DNA of 64,000 bases, taken from Alphaproteobacteria bacterium (GTDB lineage: Bacteria; Pseudomonadota; Alphaproteobacteria; Micavibrionales; UBA2020). The stretch is taken from NCBI GenBank assembly GCA_016794125.1, contig JAEUKT010000002.1:622848-686847 (forward strand), given 5' to 3'. The translations under genes were made by a program, and so were the position numbers. A model generated the notes under the pieces. That model did no database searches. It was given only the letters and a program-made list of their open reading frames with translations, and had not been told where the DNA came from. Shown here piece after piece: positions 58,089-64,000 of this stretch. The first letter of the stretch is position 1. Each line of letters starts with the position of its first letter.

Positions 58089-58607
58089 TTACATCTTGGG
58101 CGGTGCCGGAACGCGCGTCATGCCCTTGGGCGGGGCGAGGCCGTTCGGGATATGCAGGAACTGTTTCAGTTTCTCCGCCGCTTTTTCGTTCTGTTCCCAC
58201 AGCGTCATGTAATCGGCGGGGGTCCAGCAGTGCTTGTCCTTCACATCTTGCTTCGCGCCGGCATCGATCAGCAGCTCGATGATGTCCTTGCGCGACAGCA
58301 TGCCGCCGGACACGGCCGCAGAATGGAGCGGCGTCCAGCCCTTGCCGTTGTTTTCGGCGTTCACGTTCGCGCCGGCCTTGATCAGAAGCTCGGTGATTTC
58401 GGTTTCGCCCCAATAGGCCGCCTGGTGCAGCGGGGTCAGGCCGTGATCGTCGGCGATGTCGGGATCGGCACCGTCGCGTAAGAGTTTTTTCACTTCCTTG
58501 ATATTGCCGCTGCGCACCGCGCGATACAGTTTCGTTTCGCCGGCGCCGTTGCGCTTGTCGATGCCGTTGCCGGAAATCGAATTGAAAAATTTATTCAGAC
58601 CCAACAT
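58089..58607 (-). CDS. Ankyrin-repeat protein, 172 aa
   Basis: The start MLGLNKFFNSISGNG is chosen because the frame to 58724 lacks a ribosome binding site. It has four clear ankyrin repeats (ETKLYRAVRSGNIKEVKKLL, GLTPLHQAAYWGETEITELL, GWTPLHSAAVSGG, CWTPADYMTLWEQN). A short Pro-rich end follows. No signal peptide. It is much closer to the ankyrin consensus than the 599-aa protein next to it. Confidence 0.88.
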   Translation of the reverse strand: MLGLNKFFNSISGNGIDKRNGAGETKLYRAVRSGNIKEVKKLLRDGADPDIADDHGLTPLHQAAYWGETEITELLIKAGANVNAENNGKGWTPLHSAAVSGGMLSRKDIIELLIDAGAKQDVKDKHCWTPADYMTLWEQNEKAAEKLKQFLHIPNGLAPPKGMTRVPAPPKM

Positions 58608-58762
58608 GAAACCCTGTTCTCCCCATTCAAAGAATAGCGCAAGCAGCAGTTCACGGCAAATGTCCGCGCAATAAGAGAATAGAAAGCACCCGATTAAATT
58701 TTCGTTAATGGCGCAGCGCAGCATGAATGCGCAACAAAGATTGAAGATTCCGAAAATGATCT

Positions 58763-60562
58763 TTAGTCGATAAACAATCCTGTGCGCGGCTGGCGCAGGG
58801 GCGGCGGCGCGGGGCCGCGTTTGCCGGTGTCTTCGATGCGCGGATAGTTTTTGCGGTTGCCAAGGTTGTCCCTTGCGAAGTCGCGCACCGCGCCGTTTTT
58901 CGACTGCAGCACTTTATCCTGTAAAGATTTCGGCGCGTCGGCCAGCCTGAATCCGTCGGCGGCCAGCTTTCTGGCAAACTCCACGCGGTCATGCGCCAGC
59001 GCCCAGCCCATGGCGCTGCCGCCCGCCGCCGCGTCGAAAGAAATCTGCCCGCGCAGGAAACGCGGACGCTGCGCCTCGGCATAGATCGCCAGTATTTCGG
59101 TGATATTGCCGCTTTGCGCCACGCGCGCGAAGGCGTCCTTCAGCGCGGCGGGTTTTCCGCCCGCCAGTTCGTCGCGCCGCTTTTGCATGGCGCTCAGGCT
59201 GATCAGCGGCATGAACAGGCCGTCATCGGGCGTCTTGCGCGGGAAGTAGGTACTGCTATTGGCCTTCGCCATCGCGCCGCGCACCGCTTCCAGGTAGCGC
59301 GTAATCGCGGGCTGCGTTTTTTCCACCTCGCTCCACAGCGCCATTTCCTCGATCACGCCGACGGCGCGCTTGCGCCATGCAAGGTCGATGGCGGAAATTT
59401 TTTCGCCCGTGGCGGTTTTCTGGGCGTAAAGCGGATCCGCCTCCCACAGCATCAGGTGGTGCGCGGCGTCGCGCTGGCCGGTTGCCGCCGCTTCCCACAG
59501 CGCGCGGTTCAGCGTGCGCTGGCCGAAAAATTCCGCGCCCTGCAAAAACACCATCGCGGCCGTATTGCCGGCGCCGGCCGCGCGCGCGAACACGTCGTCC
59601 CAGTTATATTTCACGCCTGTCTGCGATATGCGGTGATAGGCATCGGCGATCTGGCGCGCGTCCATTTCGGCCATTTTGGCGTTCAGCTGCGCGCGCACAT
59701 CGATCGACGCGTTTTTCTGCAGCGACAGGCCGATGCCGGTCAGGGCGGTGAACAGCGCATCTTGCAGCGGCTCGGGCTTTTTATCGCCTTCGGGCTCGTC
59801 TGCGTCGGCTTCGGTTTCGGGCGGCGGGTCCTGTTCTTTTTCATCGACCGGGGGCGGGGGGCGCAGCAGCGGGTGTTCCGGCGCGCGCGATTTCAGGTAG
59901 CGTTTGAAATCCCTGTTTTGCAAAAACAGCTCCTGCGTTTCCGCGTCGCCAAGGTCAAACGCGATCATGCCCTGCTTGGTTTCAAGGTCGAAGGGCGCGT
60001 GATGCTTCAGTAAAAGCGGTATGACATGCCGCTGGTTCAGGTGCGCGGCGAAGTGCAGCGCGGTCCAGCCTTCATTGTCCGCGCGCGCAAGGTTGACGAG
60101 CGGATGCGCCGCCAGTATCTCCAGCGTCGCCGCCTGCCCGCGCGCCGCCGCCGCCATCGCGGGCGACAGCCCGTGCGCGTTCGTAAAATCGGGCAGCGTA
60201 TCGTGCTTCGACAGCAGCAGGTTCAGGTTCGCGGCATCGCCCTCCGCCGCCGCGCGCATGATCGCGCCGGCAAAGCTGTTGTCCTGCAGGCCGTTCAGCA
60301 GCGATGTGCTCGACAGCGATGCGGGGTTGAAGGCGGGCGCCGGATCGTTGCGCGGCACCGGCGCGGGTTTCGGCGTATTCATCAGCGCATTCACTATGCC
60401 GCTCGCGCCCGTCATCGCCGCCAGCGACATCGGCGTGGGCGTACTCATCGAAGGCATGCCTGCCGTGACACCCATCGATGCTGCCGATGTGTTGAATGCG
60501 TCACGCAACGATGAAGCGGGGCGGGGTGGATGCACAGTAGGCCTGACTTTGGTAATTCGCAT
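58763..60562 (-). CDS. Ankyrin-containing protein, 599 aa
   Basis: Residues about 95-205 hold three to four ankyrin repeats (NLLLSKHDTLPDFTNAHGLS, GWTALHFAAHLNQRHVIPLL). An acidic linker (about 235-265) follows, then a large helical region with faint ankyrin-like units (NRALWEAAATGQRDAAHHLM). The Met/Thr/Pro-rich N-terminus looks disordered. No ribosome binding site is seen at 60562, and the promoter candidate lies so close that the transcript may be nearly leaderless. A downstream Met is also possible. The function is unknown. Confidence 0.8.
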   Translation of the reverse strand: MRITKVRPTVHPPRPASSLRDAFNTSAASMGVTAGMPSMSTPTPMSLAAMTGASGIVNALMNTPKPAPVPRNDPAPAFNPASLSSTSLLNGLQDNSFAGAIMRAAAEGDAANLNLLLSKHDTLPDFTNAHGLSPAMAAAARGQAATLEILAAHPLVNLARADNEGWTALHFAAHLNQRHVIPLLLKHHAPFDLETKQGMIAFDLGDAETQELFLQNRDFKRYLKSRAPEHPLLRPPPPVDEKEQDPPPETEADADEPEGDKKPEPLQDALFTALTGIGLSLQKNASIDVRAQLNAKMAEMDARQIADAYHRISQTGVKYNWDDVFARAAGAGNTAAMVFLQGAEFFGQRTLNRALWEAAATGQRDAAHHLMLWEADPLYAQKTATGEKISAIDLAWRKRAVGVIEEMALWSEVEKTQPAITRYLEAVRGAMAKANSSTYFPRKTPDDGLFMPLISLSAMQKRRDELAGGKPAALKDAFARVAQSGNITEILAIYAEAQRPRFLRGQISFDAAAGGSAMGWALAHDRVEFARKLAADGFRLADAPKSLQDKVLQSKNGAVRDFARDNLGNRKNYPRIEDTGKRGPAPPPLRQPRTGLFID

Positions 60563-60570
60563 GGTCAGGC

Positions 60571-60599
60571 AAGATAGCTAATAATACGGAAAACGTCAA
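60571..60599 (-). promoter_or_regulatory. Promoter candidate for the 599-aa ankyrin gene
   Basis: On the minus strand TTGACG, 17 bases, TATCTT. The predicted start of transcription is within a few bases of the ATG. Confidence 0.5.
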
Positions 60600-60723
60600 T
60601 TTCAAAGGATAAGTTGCTGATATGTAATGATACTAAGGCTTTGCTGGGCACTTGGCTGAGGGTTTTTGCGCTCCCCATGCGCAGTATTGTCCGGTCAAGT
60701 GTTGTTAAAGCGGACGGTCAGGT

Positions 60724-61116
60724 TCATGGCGCCATTCCGCCGGCCTTGCGCGTGAAGCGTGCGGGCTGGGGGGCGGATGATCCGCCGGCCAAAGGTTGCT
60801 GCGCGGCCTGCGCCGCGTCCCGTCCGGCGCGTTGAGCCAGCAGGGCATCATGCAGCGGGGCCAGTTGGTCTATCCACGCCGTCATCTGGATGCTTTGCAA
60901 AAAACGTCCCAGATGCAGCGGCACGCGTTTGTCTTTTGCCAGTTTCTTGATGTCGCGCAAATGCAGCGTGGCGGTCATTTCGGGATTCGGCGATTCAGTC
61001 TTGCGGTCGGCCATGATCTGCACGATGCGGCTGATCACTTCGTTGTCGGTCAGCTTTCCGGCCTCGATCAGGTCGGCGATGCGGGTGGCGTTCCTTGCGG
61101 CGCGTTCGGTCGTCAT
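60724..61116 (-). CDS. Hypothetical protein, 130 aa (third gene of operon)
   Basis: A soluble, charged, mostly helical protein (MTTERAARNATRIADLIEAG, then FLQSIQMTAWIDQLAPLHDA). Its start overlaps the previous gene's stop by four bases. No domain is recognised. It is the last gene of a three-gene unit whose products may work together. Confidence 0.72.
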   Translation of the reverse strand: MTTERAARNATRIADLIEAGKLTDNEVISRIVQIMADRKTESPNPEMTATLHLRDIKKLAKDKRVPLHLGRFLQSIQMTAWIDQLAPLHDALLAQRAGRDAAQAAQQPLAGGSSAPQPARFTRKAGGMAP

Positions 61117-61712
61117 GCGGTCACCGTGTTGCGGTTGCGGGTAAAACTGGCGCGGGGCGGCGCCTTCAGCTGCGCATGGCCGCTTGCCACGGCGGCAGCG
61201 ACTTCCTGCCCTTGCGCCGCGCGCTGCTGCTCGCGCCAGACGGCGCTGTGTTCGTTCATCAGTTGCGTGAAATCGGGCGTTTGCATGATGGCTTCGATGC
61301 GCGCGGCCACTTCGTCCCCGTTCTTTTTGCGCATGGCAGCCGCATGCAGGAAAGACTGCTTCAGTTGCGACAGGTCGCCGATATTGGCGCGGATATGCGT
61401 GCGTGCAGCGCCCTGTTGCTCTTCGTCGTAGCGGCGCGGGTCCAGCTTGTCGTCCATGACCTCCGACAGCAGCTTTGACGCCTGTTCCTCCGTCAGCGGT
61501 TTTTCGGCGAACACGCCGTCAAATGTCGAGGAAAGGCGCGGATGAAGCAAGGGCATGCCGGTGACCGCGGCCGTCATCGCCGCCGTCAGCGCGCCGGCAG
61601 CGGCGACGATGCCGGCGCCGAACATCGGGGCCGATGCGAATTTGCGGATTTTTTCATGCGCGGGCTTGTCGGCCAACAGCGCGGACCATTTTTTGTCTTT
61701 TTCCTGATTCAT
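61113..61712 (-). CDS. Hypothetical membrane-associated protein, 199 aa (second gene of operon)
   Basis: The start MNQEKDKKWSALLADKPAHE overlaps the first gene's stop as ATGA; the frame to 61832 is rejected. One hydrophobic segment (about 30-52, MFGAGIVAAAGALTAAMTAA) is followed by a helical, Gln/Arg-rich region. No known family is recognised. It is translationally coupled on both sides. Confidence 0.75.
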   Translation of the reverse strand: MNQEKDKKWSALLADKPAHEKIRKFASAPMFGAGIVAAAGALTAAMTAAVTGMPLLHPRLSSTFDGVFAEKPLTEEQASKLLSEVMDDKLDPRRYDEEQQGAARTHIRANIGDLSQLKQSFLHAAAMRKKNGDEVAARIEAIMQTPDFTQLMNEHSAVWREQQRAAQGQEVAAAVASGHAQLKAPPRASFTRNRNTVTA

Positions 61713-62350
61713 GTTGTCCGCTTTGGCGCGAAACGCGCGGTAGCAGGCGCGGTGACGTTTGTCTGCAAACCCTGCTGCATGCAGTTGACCACCTGCATCA
61801 CGGGGGAAATATTGATCAGGCGCTGCTGCCATTCGGGCGTCATTTCGCGCTTCAGGTATCCGTTCACGAAATCGCGCAGGTTGCCAAGGCCGCCATCGGC
61901 GCGATAGCCGCCCTTCGCCATGTGGTCCATCACGATCGCACGCATGCCTTCGCGCATCATGCCGGGCAGCGGCGCTTCATCCACCATCAGTTCGGCGATG
62001 GCTGGAAACATCTTGTTGTTGAAGGGCTGCTTGTTCACCTTTGCAAATCGTTCCTTCAGCATGCCCGGCATCTGTTCCGAACCGACGAAGCCGGGCGGCA
62101 CTCCTGTGATCTTGAATCCCTCTTGGCTGTCTTGCCCCAAATGGCGGGTGACGATGGTGACGTTGCGGGGCGCGTTGCCGCGCGCGGGCGTATTGAAAAC
62201 TTCCAGCAGCTGTGCCGCTTTTTCATTGCCGGTGAATTCGCCGATATCGTCGATCAGCGTCACGGTTGCGCCCGAAAGATCGCCCATTTTGTCGAGCGCC
62301 TCGGCCAGCACCTGAGAGATCGGCTCCAAATGTCCCGGAACAGCAGCCAT
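61709..62350 (-). CDS. Hypothetical protein, 213 aa (first gene of operon)
   Basis: The start MAAVPGHLEPISQVLAEALD is chosen because GGGGG lies five bases upstream; 62374 is an alternative. The protein has TVTLIDDIGEFTGNEKAAQL and NVTIVTRHLGQDSQEGFKIT in a soluble alpha/beta-looking N-terminal half and a helical C-terminal half. It is not recognised. A strong promoter about 50 bases upstream drives this and the two following genes. Confidence 0.75.
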   Translation of the reverse strand: MAAVPGHLEPISQVLAEALDKMGDLSGATVTLIDDIGEFTGNEKAAQLLEVFNTPARGNAPRNVTIVTRHLGQDSQEGFKITGVPPGFVGSEQMPGMLKERFAKVNKQPFNNKMFPAIAELMVDEAPLPGMMREGMRAIVMDHMAKGGYRADGGLGNLRDFVNGYLKREMTPEWQQRLINISPVMQVVNCMQQGLQTNVTAPATARFAPKRTT

Positions 62351-62397
62351 CCATACCCCCGAAAATCGCGGCAAGCCCCCCTGCCGGTCGATAAGGT

Positions 62398-62426
62398 ATT
62401 ATATATAATATGTAAAACTCTGTCCA
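62398..62426 (-). promoter_or_regulatory. Strong promoter for the three-gene operon
   Basis: On the minus strand TGGACA, 17 bases, then a perfect TATAAT, with a leader of about 40 bases to the start at 62350. Confidence 0.78.
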
Positions 62427-62466
62427 GCCAAGCAGGATTGTCTTTTAAGACGTTAATAATAAACGA

Positions 62467-63435
62467 TTATTTAGACGGCTTGGTCTTGAAAACATCCGAT
62501 GCGAAGACAGCCTCGTTTTCCTTCATGAAACCGTCCACCGATTCGGCAGATACCATGTCTGCAAAATAGGGCTGCAACTCCGCCGAATATGACGGCGCGC
62601 CGTCAAAACGGTCCTCGCCCACCTTGGCAAGACCGAAGGCCGCAATCGCCATGCCGACCGTGAAAAATCCGCACCAGATGCGGCGGCGTTTAACCGACAT
62701 ATCGGTCGCCAGGGTCAGCGCGCCATACAACAGCACGACCACCAGCCCCGCATTCAACGCGAAGGATGCCATCGACGCGGGCGTGCTGTCGTTTGTCAGG
62801 AAGGACAGATAATCCTGCAGCAGCGCGGCGGCGCAGGTGGCGACCACGAACATGCTGGCCAGTGCCACATGGCTGCGGAAACGCGATTTATGGCGGATCA
62901 GCCGCCCGCCGACGCCCCACAACGCCGACCAGACCAGAATGGCGATGCCGACGCTGATGCCGGTGCCGGCCAGCGTCTCGCCGATATCGGGCGTCCAGCT
63001 GTCGAGGTATTTCCAGCCGACGGCGGCAGCACCTGCCGACAGCAGCGACAGCCACACGACCAGCGGGCGCGCCAGAAACACCAGCACGGGGTTGGCGCGC
63101 GCGATGCGGCGCGCGGGCGGCACCGGATGCGCGGGATCGAAAATGCGGATATCGGTCAGCCCAACACGCACGGTATCGCCCGATTTCAAATGCGCGCTCG
63201 ATCCCCTGTGATGCTTGTCGTTCAGCGTCAGCCCGTTTTCGGATGCCAGGTCGTGGATGACGAAATCGGTGCCGTCGAATTCGATACGCACATGCTGCGG
63301 GCTGACATGCGGGTCGCCGATGATGATGTCGTTGTGATAACCGCGCCCCAGCGTGGCGGGAAACGCCTCGATCGACCGGTGGGTGATCGCGCCGTCGCCG
63401 GAATGGCTGGTGATTTCCAGTACAAGGCGTTTCAT
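62467..63435 (-). CDS. FHA-domain membrane protein, 322 aa
   Basis: An N-terminal FHA domain (about 20-95) shows the phosphothreonine-binding signature: LGRGYHNDIII, SPQHVRIE and NGLTLND. After a Pro-rich linker come about six membrane helices (from about 118 to 275) and a short C-terminal tail. FHA domains read threonine phosphorylation. No Ser/Thr kinase is in the window. The start overlaps the stop of the upstream gene as ATGA. Confidence 0.9.
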   Translation of the reverse strand: MKRLVLEITSHSGDGAITHRSIEAFPATLGRGYHNDIIIGDPHVSPQHVRIEFDGTDFVIHDLASENGLTLNDKHHRGSSAHLKSGDTVRVGLTDIRIFDPAHPVPPARRIARANPVLVFLARPLVVWLSLLSAGAAAVGWKYLDSWTPDIGETLAGTGISVGIAILVWSALWGVGGRLIRHKSRFRSHVALASMFVVATCAAALLQDYLSFLTNDSTPASMASFALNAGLVVVLLYGALTLATDMSVKRRRIWCGFFTVGMAIAAFGLAKVGEDRFDGAPSYSAELQPYFADMVSAESVDGFMKENEAVFASDVFKTKPSK

Positions 63436-64000
63436 TTCGCACCTTCTTTCAGGGCAGCGGGCTTCAATGCGGGGGCATCCGGCGCCGTCGCCGGTTTGCC
63501 GCCGCCTTCCTGCTTCAGCGTCACGCTTTCCATGAACTTGCGCGACAGTTTCAGCGCGTTTTCCTTCGATACGCCTTCGGCCACCTGCGTGATCATGAAC
63601 CCTTCGCGCGACCCGCCCACCATCGCCATGTACAGCTGCATGTCATACAGCTTCGGGTATTTCCGGTACTGCCGCACGCAGAACGAGCTTTTGAAACGGC
63701 GGCCCGCCAGTTCGACGAAGGCATTGCTGCAGTCGTAATTTGTGACGTTTTCCTCCGCCGCGTCGCCGGTGCCGAGCGGCATATCGTACTGGCTTTCGTA
63801 ATAGCTGTAGAAACGCGGCAGGGCGAGCCGCTTATGCGCGGTCAGATGGTCGTAGCGGTACATGAACAGGCCGGTGTCGAAATTGTTGTCGAGGAACAGC
63901 CGGTCGTTGCTCATGCAGGTCGATCGCGAAAACCGCTCATAGGCCTGCTTGTCGTTTTCGTCCTTCATCGTGTCGCCCCAGCATTTGAAGGCGTTGTTGA
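63432..64000 (-). CDS. Unknown protein, C-terminal part (runs off the window)
   Basis: The frame is open through the right edge, with coding-like residues (NNAFKCWGDT) before the internal Met at 63968, so the gene begins outside the window. The visible 188 residues have Cys at several places (RSTCMSND, YDCSNAFVEL, SSFCVRQYRKYPKLYDMQLY), which suggests an exported, disulfide-bonded domain, and a Pro/Ala-rich tail. The gene is coupled to the FHA gene. In other alphaproteobacteria FHA genes often follow serine-protease genes, but no protease motif is visible here. Confidence 0.75.
   Translation of the reverse strand, partial: NNAFKCWGDTMKDENDKQAYERFSRSTCMSNDRLFLDNNFDTGLFMYRYDHLTAHKRLALPRFYSYYESQYDMPLGTGDAAEENVTNYDCSNAFVELAGRRFKSSFCVRQYRKYPKLYDMQLYMAMVGGSREGFMITQVAEGVSKENALKLSRKFMESVTLKQEGGGKPATAPDAPALKPAALKEGAK

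Noticed and set aside
1-64000. Search for tRNA, rRNA, transposase or integrase signs
   Set aside because: No cloverleaf-like sequence, rRNA segment, DDE/tyrosine recombinase motif or flanking attachment repeats were recognised. Short tRNA genes could still be missed by eye.

Overview
The window looks like chromosomal DNA of a GC-rich alphaproteobacterium. The housekeeping order hemC, hemD-mitofilin, hemY on the minus strand opposite tsaD, gpsA and an EVE-domain gene on the plus strand is typical of that class. The species cannot be fixed from the window. A free-living, predatory or host-associated lineage such as the Micavibrio-type alphaproteobacteria is possible, but that is inference.

Region 1 (1-5251, minus strand) is a tightly packed operon of ankyrin-repeat proteins, several joined by ATGA stop/start overlaps, led by a HExxH metallopeptidase-like gene. 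Region 2 (5631-18495, plus strand) is the core of a Dot/Icm-type IVB secretion system (T4BSS). Its order is dotI, a second dotI-like gene, dotH, dotG, a DotF-position gene, icmD, icmD, a DotE-like triple-module membrane protein, icmD, dotN, dotO. This follows the Legionella icmL-K-E-G-C-D-J-B order, with the IcmD family expanded. The outer-membrane lipoproteins (DotC/DotD), DotA, DotB and the DotL/DotM coupling complex are not in the window.

Region 3 (18580-27737) is an accessory block that reads as a candidate effector store: two more ankyrin or ankyrin-like proteins, a HEPN-like protein, a second HExxH protein, and a tandem family of five paralogues sharing a C-terminal module. Region 4 (27760-37777) mixes ordinary genes (Smr protein, amidase, dapB, class III aminotransferase, rhomboid protease) with secreted or membrane proteins of unknown function, including two exported proteins with the same mature N-terminus.

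Region 5 (37778-51762) is mainly core metabolism: hemY, a hemD-HTH-mitofilin fusion, hemC, two SPFH/band-7 paralogues, tsaD, gpsA, a tyrosine-phosphatase-like gene, EVE and AAA_28 genes, and acetyl-CoA synthetase. Region 6 (52012-64000) is rich in membrane proteolysis genes: two paralogous membrane HExxH proteins, a third HExxH-EADA protein, an HtpX-like M48 peptidase and LemA. It also carries two ankyrin genes, an unknown three-gene operon with a good promoter, and an FHA-domain membrane protein.

No tRNA, rRNA, CRISPR array, transposase or integrase was recognised. The least usual elements are the expanded IcmD/DotE gene set with a repeated promoter-like motif and internal hairpins, the five-gene modular family, the three HExxH-ExDA proteins, the paired membrane metallopeptidases, and the HemD-HTH-mitofilin fusion that carries an internal ribosome binding site.
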